From an uncultured Eubacterium sp. (GTDB lineage: Bacteria; Bacillota; Clostridia; Peptostreptococcales; Anaerovoracaceae), in contig CAMNSS010000024.1 in assembly GCA_946555345.1 (NCBI GenBank), positions 1 through 35,022 of the forward strand: DNA of 35,022 nt, written 5' to 3'. Position 1 is the stretch's first letter. Each line of letters begins with the position of its first letter. Shown piece after piece: positions 19,840-27,525 of the stretch. The position numbers and the translations under genes were made by a program. The notes beneath the pieces are model-generated. The model did no database searches, was not told the origin of the DNA, and saw nothing but the letters and a program-made list of their open reading frames with translations.

Positions 19840-20265
19840 TTAATCCTCAATAACGATTCCCATGCTTCTTGCAGTGCCTTTGATCATTTCTGTCGCTGCT
19901 TCAATGCTGCCTGCATTGAGATCCGGCATCTTGATCTTGGCAATTTCCTCTGCCTGCGCATAGGTTAATGTAGCCACCTTATTCTTGTTTGGCTCGCCTG
20001 ATGCTGTATCGATTCCTGCTGCTTTTTTCAGCAATACTGCCGCAGGCGGCGTCTTCGTGATAAACGAAAACGAATGGTCTGCATAAACAGTAATCACAAC
20101 AGGAATGATCATGCCCGGCTGATCCTGTGTCTTCGCATTGAACTGCTTACAGAAATCCATGATATTCACACCATGCTGTCCTAAAGCAGGACCTACAGGA
20201 GGCGCTGGGTTCGCATTGCCGGCTGGAATCTGAAGCTTAATATAACCTGCAATCTTCTTAGCCAT
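19840..20265 (-). CDS. rplK: 50S ribosomal protein L11
   Basis: L11 (141 residues) binds the GTPase-associated region of 23S rRNA. The N-terminal [19 protein letters not shown] segment is diagnostic. An in-frame ATG lies 7 codons upstream, but the ATG at 20263-20265 ([11 protein letters not shown]) has AAAGGAG at the right distance and matches the family. It is 54 bp downstream of nusG. Confidence 0.98.
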   Translation of the reverse strand: MAKKIAGYIKLQIPAGNANPAPPVGPALGQHGVNIMDFCKQFNAKTQDQPGMIIPVVITVYADHSFSFITKTPPAAVLLKKAAGIDTASGEPNKNKVATLTYAQAEEIAKIKMPDLNAGSIEAATEMIKGTARSMGIVIED

Positions 20266-20319
20266 CTTTTTTCTCCTTTCTTTCATATTCCCTTACAGGG
20301 TCGGACTGAACCAGATCTG

Positions 20320-20892
20320 CTACATCTTGTCCACTTGTGCAAAATCCAGTTCTACAGGTGTATCTCTTCCGAACATGGATACCTTGGCCTTGAGTGTCTG
20401 TTTTTCCATGTTGACCTCTTCGACAACTCCCATGAAGTTTTCAAACGGTCCATTGATCACCTTCACCGTATCGCCAATGTCCACATCCAGGTCGATGTAA
20501 ATCTTTTCAATTCCCATCCGCCTCACTTCTTCTACCGTGAGCGGGACAGGGTCGGAACCATGCCCGACAAATCCCGTGACGCCTTGCGTATTTCTCACAA
20601 GATACCACGATTCGTTGGTCACGATCATCTTAACAAGAACGTATCCCGGGAACATTTTTCTGGTCTTCACCTTCCGTTGCCCGTTCTTTACTTCTACTCT
20701 GTCTTCCGTAGGCACAATTACGTCAAGTATAAGATCCTGCATACCCCTGTTCTCAACGATCTTCTCGATATTAACCTTCACCTTGTTTTCATGACCGGAA
20801 TAAGTATGCACCACATACCACTTGGCTTCCCCGTCGCCCCGAAGGCCCTCCAGTCCCTCCAGGTCTAATTTTTTCTTTTCGCTATTTTCCAT
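20320..20892 (-). CDS. nusG: Transcription termination/antitermination factor NusG
   Basis: The 190-residue protein has an N-terminal NGN domain (KWYVVHTYSGHENKVK, later FPGYVLVKM) that binds RNA polymerase and a C-terminal KOW domain (DTVKVINGPFENFMG). A short polar extension (about 22 residues) precedes the NGN domain. I start at ATG 20890-20892, preceded by TTGAGGG; an upstream in-frame ATG would overlap the end of secE. The order rpmG-secE-nusG-rplK is standard. Confidence 0.96.
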   Translation of the reverse strand: MENSEKKKLDLEGLEGLRGDGEAKWYVVHTYSGHENKVKVNIEKIVENRGMQDLILDVIVPTEDRVEVKNGQRKVKTRKMFPGYVLVKMIVTNESWYLVRNTQGVTGFVGHGSDPVPLTVEEVRRMGIEKIYIDLDVDIGDTVKVINGPFENFMGVVEEVNMEKQTLKAKVSMFGRDTPVELDFAQVDKM

Positions 20893-20909
20893 TGTACCCT
20901 CAAGCTCCC

Positions 20910-21182
20910 TTAAAAACATACAGCCTTTATAGCGGCCAGAACGCCCGTATCAACTGCCCAGAATACAACTGCAAAAGCTGCACAGGTAATAAGCACTACC
21001 GCTGTAAAAGATCCCAGTTCTTTTCTGGTCGGCCATACGACTTTCTTCATTTCCAGCTTAACGCCCTTGAAATACTCCCGCAGGCTTCCCTTTTTTTTCT
21101 TCTTTTTCGGAGCGGCCGCAGCTGCTGCATTAAGCCTTTTTCTGGTTGAGGTTGTGGCTTTTTCCTTTGACGTCTTTGCCAT
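20910..21182 (-). CDS. secE: Preprotein translocase subunit SecE
   Basis: The 90-residue protein is SecE, which clamps SecY in the membrane. It has one transmembrane segment near the C-terminus (about residues 58-82) preceded by the conserved amphipathic KGVKLEMKKVVWPTRKEL. The first 30 residues form a low-complexity Ala/Lys-rich extension (AAAAAAPKKKKKKG). Confidence 0.95.
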   Translation of the reverse strand: MAKTSKEKATTSTRKRLNAAAAAAPKKKKKKGSLREYFKGVKLEMKKVVWPTRKELGSFTAVVLITCAAFAVVFWAVDTGVLAAIKAVCF

Positions 21183-21196
21183 AATCTTAAACTCCC

Positions 21197-21346
21197 CTAT
21201 TTCGTTTCCTTATGAACCGTGTGCTTCCTGCAGAATTTGCAATACTTGCTCATTTCGATACGGTCAGGATCATTTTTTTTATTCTTAACCGTATTGTAAT
21301 TTCTCTGCTTACATTCCGTGCATGCAAGTGTAACCTTTACTCTCAT
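21197..21346 (-). CDS. rpmG: 50S ribosomal protein L33
   Basis: This 49-residue protein starts [17 protein letters not shown] and ends with [14 protein letters not shown]. The two CxxC pairs make it the zinc-binding (C+) form of L33. The ATG at 21344-21346 has GGAGGACATAAAAA upstream. It is the first gene of the rpmG-secE-nusG-rplKA unit and lies directly behind a consensus promoter. Confidence 0.96.
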   Translation of the reverse strand: MRVKVTLACTECKQRNYNTVKNKKNDPDRIEMSKYCKFCRKHTVHKETK

Positions 21347-21425
21347 TTTTTATGTCCTCCGTTTAACTCAAAGTAAGAGCAGTGACTGCCCTCTTCCTTA
21401 ATTATTTTCATAAAGTTGCTAAATA

Positions 21426-21454
21426 ATTGTATATGAACACGCTGTCAATGTCAA
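21426..21454 (-). promoter_or_regulatory. Promoter of rpmG-secE-nusG-rplK-rplA
   Basis: On the minus strand TTGACA (21449-21454), 17 bp, TACAAT (21426-21431). A second TTGACA begins immediately after the first, making a tandem TTGACATTGACA. Downstream, in the leader, GCAGTCACTGC is a small near-palindrome. Confidence 0.85.
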
Positions 21455-21485
21455 GATGCAAATCGTAAAGATGTCCATAAATTTG

Positions 21486-21520
21486 CAAAAAATATGCGGA
21501 CAGCTCCCTGTCCGCATATT
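21486..21520 (-). terminator. Intrinsic terminator of the ech operon
   Basis: On the minus strand AATATGCGGACAG, a 4-base loop and CTGTCCGCATATT form a perfect 13-bp stem followed by TTTTGC. It lies about 30 bp past the echF stop, cleanly separating the hydrogenase operon from rpmG. Confidence 0.92.
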
Positions 21521-21549
21521 CGCAATTCGATACGTTCATACATCTAGGA

Positions 21550-22458
21550 TTACTCAGTAGCCGCGGTTTCCTCCCCGGTCTTTTCAGAATCCTTGCCAGA
21601 GCCCTTTGCCGCCGCATCCGGCGTTTTCCCCGCCGCATCATCAGCCGCCTTTTCTGCCGGAGCATCAGCTTCTTTCTCCGCCGCAGCGCCGATTGACAAG
21701 CACTTTTTCGGGCATTTGTCCACGCAAGCGCCGCACTTTACACAAAGTTCTTCGTCAACTTCCCAGAGTTTTTCCTTGCGGTCAACCTTGAGGGCGTCAA
21801 CAGGACATTCCTTTGCGCAAAGACCGCAGTATACGCATTCATCCTCGTTGCAGGAAAGCTTCTCGCTGCCAGCAGCATCCTCTGATGCGCCACCAACTGC
21901 ATCTCCTGCCGCATCACCCATGGACAAGCATTTCTTCGGACACTTTTCGACACAAGCGCCGCATTTTGCACAAAGCTCCTTGTCAACCTCCCAGCGTTTT
22001 TCTTTTCTGTCAACTTTCAGCGCATCGGCAGGACACACTTTCGCACAAAGGCCGCAGTATACGCATTCATCCTTGTTGCAAGCCAAATCACCGCCGCCTG
22101 CTGCGCCTTTCGATTCCTTCTCCGGAATCGTGTAAGTATCGACTACCTTTTCTGCCTGTGGCTCGGTATACTGCTTGTTCATCGCCAGGCACTTCTTCGG
22201 ACATGCCTGGACGCATTCCCCACACTGGATACACTGCATCCTATGTATGGTCCATGTACCTGGACCTCGGTCTACTTCAAGCGCATCCGCCGGGCATCTC
22301 TTGGCGCAAATTCCACAAGCGATACATTTGTCGATTTCAATGTCGATGCTTCCCCTGGTTCTTTCCTGCCATTCCCTCTCCACGGCCGGGTACATGAGAG
22401 TTGCCGGCTTTTTGAACATGCTCTTGAATAATACTTTCGCTATTCTAAAAGTTTTCAT
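21550..22458 (-). CDS. echF: Ech hydrogenase EchF-like polyferredoxin subunit with three 2[4Fe-4S] modules
   Basis: Residues 1-110 are a canonical EchF: a short amphipathic N-terminus (MKTFRIAKVLFKSMF) and two 4Fe-4S motifs (C45/48/51/55 and C76/79/82/86). Two further ferredoxin modules follow: C132/135/138/142 with C163/166/169/173, and C208/211/214/218 with C239/242/245/249. That makes motifs for six [4Fe-4S] clusters instead of two. Modules 2 and 3 match at 44 of 51 residues, a recent-looking duplication. Extra cysteines recur after each module (KKC at 90, 177, 253) and before modules 2 and 3 (C127, C203). Linkers and the roughly 50-residue tail are Ala/Gly/Asp/Lys-rich. I start at ATG 22456-22458 (302 residues); an in-frame GTG three codons earlier abuts the echE stop. 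EchF normally passes electrons from ferredoxin to the small subunit; the extra modules are unexplained. Confidence 0.93.
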   Translation of the reverse strand: MKTFRIAKVLFKSMFKKPATLMYPAVEREWQERTRGSIDIEIDKCIACGICAKRCPADALEVDRGPGTWTIHRMQCIQCGECVQACPKKCLAMNKQYTEPQAEKVVDTYTIPEKESKGAAGGGDLACNKDECVYCGLCAKVCPADALKVDRKEKRWEVDKELCAKCGACVEKCPKKCLSMGDAAGDAVGGASEDAAGSEKLSCNEDECVYCGLCAKECPVDALKVDRKEKLWEVDEELCVKCGACVDKCPKKCLSIGAAAEKEADAPAEKAADDAAGKTPDAAAKGSGKDSEKTGEETAATE

Positions 22459-22467
22459 CACTCTCAC

Positions 22468-23550
22468 CTACCTTTCCGTACAACTGATACAAGGGTCGAT
22501 CGTCAGGATCAGGATCGGCACATCCGCCAAATCACAGCCCTCCAGCGTTTTCACCAACGCAGGGATATTCATGTTGGTCGGCGTCCTGACACGCATCCTC
22601 TGCAAGAATTTCGAGTTTGCGCCCTTTGCATAATAGAACGCCTCGCCTCTTGGCTGTTCCATCCTCGTGATGTATTCCCCTTCTACGTTGCCCTTCACTG
22701 CGACGCTGACAGGACCATCAGGAATCTGGCTTACCGCCTTGGTGATCAGCTCGATGGACTGGAACACTTCCCCGATCCTTACCTTGCATCTCGCATAACA
22801 ATCGCCGCCCGTCTCGATCACCGGTTCAAAATCCAATTTGTCGTATACGCCATGGCTATTGGTCATTCTCATGTCCTGGAACACGCCAGAACCCCTCGCA
22901 ACGGGACCTACGGCACATAACGCTTCCGCATCCTCCTTCGTGAGTACACCAACGCCAACCATCCTGTTTTTCACGGAATCATCTTCCAGGAAAACATCCG
23001 TTAATTCCTTGATTTCAGGTTTGAGTTCTTTCAGTGTTTCTACGATTTCCTTCAAGGTATCGTTATCAATATCTTTATTGAGCCCGCCTACCTTGCATAT
23101 GGAAAAGATAACCCTGCCGCCTGTCGTTTTTTCCAGGATATCGAGAATCGTTTCCCGCAATCTCCAGCAATGGTTGAACAAGCTTTCAAATCCAAACGCA
23201 TCCGCCAAAAGCCCCAGCCAGAGAAGGTGGCTGTGAAGCCTCGACAACTCGTGCAGGATCGTTCGCAGGTATTCAGCCCTCTCAGGCACTTTGACATTCA
23301 TCGCGCCTTCGATGGACGCCGCTGCGCCCCAGCCGTGCCCAAAACTGCAAATACCGCAAATACGTTCTATTACATATACCATCTGGGTATAGTCCCTTTT
23401 TTCCACCAGCTTTTCCAGTCCTCTATGGATAAATCCGATAGATGGAATCGCTTCCACGACTGTTTCATCCTCAATCACCAGATCGAGATGAACAGGTTCC
23501 GGAAGTACCGGATGCTGCGGACCGAAAGGAATTATCGTTCTTTTCGCCAT
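22468..23550 (-). CDS. echE: Ech-type [NiFe] hydrogenase large subunit
   Basis: The 360-residue protein belongs to the group 4 membrane-bound [NiFe] hydrogenase large subunits, related to NuoD. Both nickel-binding motifs are intact: RICGIC (C65, C68) and DPCISC (C354, C357). That separates it from complex I NuoD, which has lost them. The protein ends three residues after the last cysteine (CTER), with no C-terminal peptide for a maturation protease to remove, as reported for some Ech/Coo enzymes. The ATG follows GGAAGG. The stop is 9 bp from the echF ATG. No hyp maturation genes are in the window. Confidence 0.95.
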   Translation of the reverse strand: MAKRTIIPFGPQHPVLPEPVHLDLVIEDETVVEAIPSIGFIHRGLEKLVEKRDYTQMVYVIERICGICSFGHGWGAAASIEGAMNVKVPERAEYLRTILHELSRLHSHLLWLGLLADAFGFESLFNHCWRLRETILDILEKTTGGRVIFSICKVGGLNKDIDNDTLKEIVETLKELKPEIKELTDVFLEDDSVKNRMVGVGVLTKEDAEALCAVGPVARGSGVFQDMRMTNSHGVYDKLDFEPVIETGGDCYARCKVRIGEVFQSIELITKAVSQIPDGPVSVAVKGNVEGEYITRMEQPRGEAFYYAKGANSKFLQRMRVRTPTNMNIPALVKTLEGCDLADVPILILTIDPCISCTER

Positions 23551-23568
23551 ATCAATTACCTTCCTTTC

Positions 23569-23928
23569 CTATTTCTTCGGACTCCATGGAGCAGGTTCGG
23601 AAACCTTGAAGAAGTTGCCCTGGTAATCTAATGCCATATGCACAAACTTCACACCGAACAGGTCGTGCATTTCGTTTTCATAGATAAATGCCGGCCAGTA
23701 ATCTCCGGTAATACTCTCAACTTCCTCCTCCGGGGAAATAACCAATCTTAAATTCGTAAGCTGATGCGCCTTGTCAAATGAATAGATAATTTCGATCTTA
23801 TCACCAACGACCGTGGCGCACGCCTGTGCAAACCGATATCCATCAGACTTTAAATTTTTAACCTTTGTTAAAAGCTGGGAAACCTCAACAGGTGTAAAGT
23901 TCTGCTTCACATCTACTCTCTCACTCAT
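23569..23928 (-). CDS. echD: Ech hydrogenase subunit EchD (NuoC-like)
   Basis: This 119-residue soluble subunit is related to the 30-kDa NuoC subunit of complex I, seen in the C-terminal stretch HDLFGVKFVHMALDYQG and the PAPWSP ending. It supports the interface between the large and small subunits and carries no cofactor motif. An in-frame extension upstream lies inside echC. The ATG at 23926-23928 (MSERVDVKQNF) overlaps the echC stop by 8 bases and has a GGAGGG-type site, so translational coupling is likely. Confidence 0.9.
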   Translation of the reverse strand: MSERVDVKQNFTPVEVSQLLTKVKNLKSDGYRFAQACATVVGDKIEIIYSFDKAHQLTNLRLVISPEEEVESITGDYWPAFIYENEMHDLFGVKFVHMALDYQGNFFKVSEPAPWSPKK

Positions 23929-24505
23929 CTGTTTTCCCTCCTTCTTCTGTTTTTTCAGCCTGATCAGCCTCTGCCTTCTCATCCAGGGCCTCCGGCTTTG
24001 CTTCAGGAGCTTCGGATTCGGCCTTCTCTTCAGCCGCTTCCGCCTTTTCCGCAGGAGCCTCCGCCGGAGCGTCAACTCCCTTGACCATCTTGTCCCGCTT
24101 TTCCTGGAGAACTGCAAGGCCCTTTACAACGCCATCGATGATGGCCTCCGGCCTTGCGGCGCAGCCCGGAACATAAACATCTACAGGAATGACCGTATCC
24201 ACGCCGCCCATGATATTGTAGCACTGCTTGAATACGCCTCCTGAACATGCACAGATTCCCACGGCAACGACAACCTTCGGTTCAGGCATTTGTTCATAAA
24301 TCTGCTTTACGACATCTTTATTCTGTTCATTCACAGAACCCGTAACCAAAAATACGTCGGCATGTTTCGGGTTTCCTGTATTGATGATGCCAAACCGTTC
24401 CACATCGTACATCGGTGTAAGGCATGCCAGGACTTCAATATCGCACCCGTTACAGCTCGATCCGTCATAATGAATGACCCATGGTGATTTCGCTATATAT
24501 GACAT
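23921..24505 (-). CDS. echC: Ech hydrogenase small subunit EchC with acidic C-terminal tail
   Basis: The first 143 residues are a NuoB-like small subunit that holds the proximal [4Fe-4S] cluster: SCNGCD (C18, C21), GICACSGG (C85) and VPGCAARPE (C115). Residues 144-194 are a low-complexity tail almost entirely of Ala, Glu, Lys, Pro and Asp (EAPAEKAEAAEEKAESEAPE and onward), about 50 residues beyond the normal end of the family. The tail is encoded just before and into the echD start. The ATG follows GGAGGTGTAGAA. Core assignment is secure; the tail has no known role. Confidence 0.94.
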   Translation of the reverse strand: MSYIAKSPWVIHYDGSSCNGCDIEVLACLTPMYDVERFGIINTGNPKHADVFLVTGSVNEQNKDVVKQIYEQMPEPKVVVAVGICACSGGVFKQCYNIMGGVDTVIPVDVYVPGCAARPEAIIDGVVKGLAVLQEKRDKMVKGVDAPAEAPAEKAEAAEEKAESEAPEAKPEALDEKAEADQAEKTEEGGKTDE

Positions 24506-24517
24506 TTCTACACCTCC

Positions 24518-25387
24518 TTATACGATCAGATAAAGCACGAATATATTGATAACGCCAAAAACGAGGGAAACGATCCAGGCTGCTTTAAATGCAAACTGCC
24601 ATTTCATTCTCGCAAAACTGTTATCAATCAGCACTTCAAAGAAATAAGTTACAATACATACGATCACGCCAACCACAGCGCCCCATACAGTTCCGTTGGC
24701 AAAGAACAGGAACACGAAGCCCAGCAACATTACGTTTTCATACCAGTGGGAGATTTCAACCAGTCCCAGCGTCTTGCCGGAAAACTCAGTCGTCAGGCCC
24801 TTTACCAGCTCCTGGTGCGCATGATGGGACATGCTCAAATCAAACGGCGATTTTCTGAATTTTATCGTTAATATGAACACAAATCCGATAAATATACCGA
24901 TCAGCGGCAAAAATGGCATGGAAACGCCTGCGATGATGTCCCTTGCTGCAAAGCTGCCGCAGTACATATAGAATCCGATTGCGGTCATCAGTACCATCGG
25001 CTCATAAGCCATCATCTGCAAAAGTTCACGCTCTGCGCCGACCTGCGCATAAGGTGAATTCGATGAATACGCCGCCACGATGAGGAATGCGCTTGCCACG
25101 GTAAGCACGAAGATTACCAGCAGCAGGTCTCCACCCGCAAAGAAGATCACGCCGGATGCAATGACGAAGATCACGAAGATCATCACGTAAAAGTCTTGCA
25201 CCCTCGTTACGGTCTGAGCTTCCTTTTCAAAGAGCTTAAGTACATCGTAGAACGGCTGCAAAACGGGAGGACCTACCCTTCCCTGCATCCTTGCGGAAAG
25301 CTTCCTGTCCAAACCTGCCAAAAAGCCTCCAACCAGAGGCGCTAAAATCAGGTATGCAATTATGGATATCAACATTTTAATTATCAT
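24518..25387 (-). CDS. echB: Ech hydrogenase membrane subunit EchB (NuoH-like)
   Basis: The 289-residue polytopic membrane protein matches the NuoH/EchB family, including the cytoplasmic stretch RMQGRVGPPVLQPFYDVLKL that faces the quinone/hydrogenase interface in complex I-like enzymes. About eight hydrophobic helices are visible. It connects the peripheral arm to the ion-translocating arm. Its ATG overlaps the echA stop by one base (TAATG), with GGGAGG upstream, implying coupled translation. Confidence 0.94.
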   Translation of the reverse strand: MIIKMLISIIAYLILAPLVGGFLAGLDRKLSARMQGRVGPPVLQPFYDVLKLFEKEAQTVTRVQDFYVMIFVIFVIASGVIFFAGGDLLLVIFVLTVASAFLIVAAYSSNSPYAQVGAERELLQMMAYEPMVLMTAIGFYMYCGSFAARDIIAGVSMPFLPLIGIFIGFVFILTIKFRKSPFDLSMSHHAHQELVKGLTTEFSGKTLGLVEISHWYENVMLLGFVFLFFANGTVWGAVVGVIVCIVTYFFEVLIDNSFARMKWQFAFKAAWIVSLVFGVINIFVLYLIV

Positions 25388-27315
25388 TATGCAACACCTC
25401 CCAACAGGCTGACGAGCGTTCCTACCATGAACCCGATTCCGATTACGATCATCGCCGTGGCAATGATGCCGCCGATGAGGTTCATCTTCTTCTCGCCGAA
25501 GTAGCTCTCCATGTGCCAGTTTCTCAGTTTAAACTCCACATCCTTGCCCATCGAGCCCTGATAAGTCAGGTTGTCGCCCTTATTCGCTCCAGCCAAATAA
25601 ATCGGAACGATTTTTTTGTTTGTCTTGCCGAAGAACAAACCTGTAAGCAGTACCAATACTGCGATCATAACGACCATGATAATCATGTTGTCCGCTGAAA
25701 GCACCATCGCCGACAAGCCGCCGAATACGATTTCCAGGTACGGAACTAACATATACATGGAAATCAGCGGGAACATGAGGCAAACGAGGATGGTAAGCGC
25801 CACCAGCGTCGCATGCACGAAGGTTTCTTCCTTATGGACGTTCTGGTCAATCCGCTCTTCACCCGCAACGATGCCTGCGAGCTTGCCCATCCATTTGATC
25901 CAGTAAAATGCTGTTACCGCACTGCCGAAGCAGATGATTGCAACCAGTATCACATTACCGGAATCAACGAATGCAGTCATTGCCGCCCATTTGGAAATCA
26001 GCATTCCAAAAGGTGCGAGGAGCATTCCTGCAATACCGATGATCATGAAGCCTGCCAGCTTTGGCATTCTCACAAACAGGCCGTCCATGTCTTCGATATC
26101 CCTGCTGCCGATATTGTGTTCAGCAGTACCCACGCACAGGAACAGAAGTGACTTCGTTACTGCATGGAAAATGATCAGCATCACGCCTGCCCATACAGCT
26201 TCCGGCGTCCCAATGCCGCCGCAGGCTACGATCAGCCCCAAGTTAGCAATGGTCGAATAAGCCAGCACCCGCTTGGCATTGCTCTGTGATATCGCAGCAA
26301 AAGACGCCATCAGGAACGTAATGCCGCCAACCATGATGGTCATGATTCCGGCGAAATTGCTCATCCCCAGCACAGGCGCTAACTTGATAATCATAAATAC
26401 GCCGGCTTTTACCATTGTAGATGAATGGAGCAGGGCCGATGTCGGCGTCGGCGCTACCATCGCACCCAAAAGCCAGCTGTTAAACGGCATCTGTGCAGCC
26501 TTGGTAATTCCTGCGAATGCAAAGAATACGGCAGGAATCGCCATCAGCTCGCCGTATACGGAACCAAACGTGATCATCTCGCTCAGCTCCAGCGTACCGA
26601 ACGCCTTGCCAAGAATAACGATTCCAATCGCGAAACCCAGTCCGCCCAGCAGGTTCATGATCAGCGCCCGGAATGCATTGTTCGTCGCTTCTTCCGTCTT
26701 GGTAAATCCGATCAGCCAGAATGATGACAGGCTGGTGATTTCCCAGAAGAAATACATCCAGATCATGTTATTCGATGTTACGAGGCCCACCATAGCGCCC
26801 AGGAATATGAACATAACAAAGAAGAACCAAGGCCTTCTGTCAGGCTGGTCATCATGATGATGCTGGAAATCTTTCATATATCCCAATGCATAAACCGTTA
26901 TCAAAGATCCAATAATACCTATGATCAATATCATAATCACGGAAAGTCTGTCCACGTACATATTGTTCTTGATAGCAATGTGATGCCCGTTAGTAAGCTC
27001 GAACCAGATCAAAAGCGGCGTCTGGATCAATGCGAAAAGGGATGCCAGGTATTTCCTGTGCTTGATGCCCATGCAGATGATATAGATCGCAAGCAACGCT
27101 TCTATCACCATCATGACATAATTCACAACCTCAATGTGGACAGGGAAACTCTCCCCGCCCGGCTTGAAATACTGGACGGCCACGGCGATGGAAACAGCGG
27201 CGATCGCCAGTGCGGCAATCTTCACGATCACATCCCGGACCTTATCCGATTTGCTTACTAAAAGAATCAAGGCAATCAGTATTGGGAAAAAGATCAGAAA
27301 TAGTATAGTGCCCAT
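25387..27315 (-). CDS. echA: Ech hydrogenase membrane subunit EchA (NuoL/MrpA-like antiporter)
   Basis: The 642-residue membrane protein is the antiporter-like subunit that moves H+ or Na+ through the membrane. Charged residues typical of the channel are visible in the helices: Glu in FFWEITSLSSFW, Lys in GITKAAQMPFNSW, and the HSSTMVKAGVF segment. It is the first gene of echABCDEF, with an AGGAGG site and its own promoter. The whole operon should couple oxidation of reduced ferredoxin to proton reduction and ion pumping, or the reverse. Confidence 0.95.
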   Translation of the reverse strand: MGTILFLIFFPILIALILLVSKSDKVRDVIVKIAALAIAAVSIAVAVQYFKPGGESFPVHIEVVNYVMMVIEALLAIYIICMGIKHRKYLASLFALIQTPLLIWFELTNGHHIAIKNNMYVDRLSVIMILIIGIIGSLITVYALGYMKDFQHHHDDQPDRRPWFFFVMFIFLGAMVGLVTSNNMIWMYFFWEITSLSSFWLIGFTKTEEATNNAFRALIMNLLGGLGFAIGIVILGKAFGTLELSEMITFGSVYGELMAIPAVFFAFAGITKAAQMPFNSWLLGAMVAPTPTSALLHSSTMVKAGVFMIIKLAPVLGMSNFAGIMTIMVGGITFLMASFAAISQSNAKRVLAYSTIANLGLIVACGGIGTPEAVWAGVMLIIFHAVTKSLLFLCVGTAEHNIGSRDIEDMDGLFVRMPKLAGFMIIGIAGMLLAPFGMLISKWAAMTAFVDSGNVILVAIICFGSAVTAFYWIKWMGKLAGIVAGEERIDQNVHKEETFVHATLVALTILVCLMFPLISMYMLVPYLEIVFGGLSAMVLSADNMIIMVVMIAVLVLLTGLFFGKTNKKIVPIYLAGANKGDNLTYQGSMGKDVEFKLRNWHMESYFGEKKMNLIGGIIATAMIVIGIGFMVGTLVSLLGGVA

Positions 27316-27365
27316 ATAATCCTCCTAATAGTAAATGTAACTGATGAAATAAATTTCTCATAGCT

Positions 27366-27395
27366 ATTATATATATATATGTATGCAAGAATCAA
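27366..27395 (-). promoter_or_regulatory. Promoter of the ech operon
   Basis: On the minus strand TTGATT (27390-27395), 18 bp, TATAAT (27366-27371). The spacer is an alternating TA run (TATATATATA), which can bend or melt easily. The echA ATG is about 50 bp downstream. Confidence 0.78.
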
Positions 27396-27427
27396 CCCCC
27401 AACCAATACACGCAATAGTCTGAAAAC

Positions 27428-27492
27428 TATAATGGCGCAGCAGCATTGCAAAAGCGCGCGAAAACGTTGCGATAACGTGTGGAAACGTTGCG
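27428..27492 (+). promoter_or_regulatory. Leader of the trxB-like gene: -10 and spaced repeats
   Basis: A TATAAT lies at 27428-27433 on the plus strand without a good -35. Downstream, AAACGTTGCG occurs at 27462-27471 and 27483-27492, exactly 21 bp (two helical turns) apart, each around an AACGTT palindrome. AGCAGC and GCTGCT also bracket the region. These may be regulator sites, but no regulator is identified. Confidence 0.45.
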
Positions 27493-27525
27493 GGCGCTGC
27501 TCAAATTCACTGCGGAGGTACCCTT

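Noticed and set aside
21550-27315. Respiratory complex I (nuo) operon
   Set aside because: The large subunit keeps both CxxC nickel-binding pairs and the gene set is the six-gene Ech order; NuoE/F/G/N-type genes are missing.
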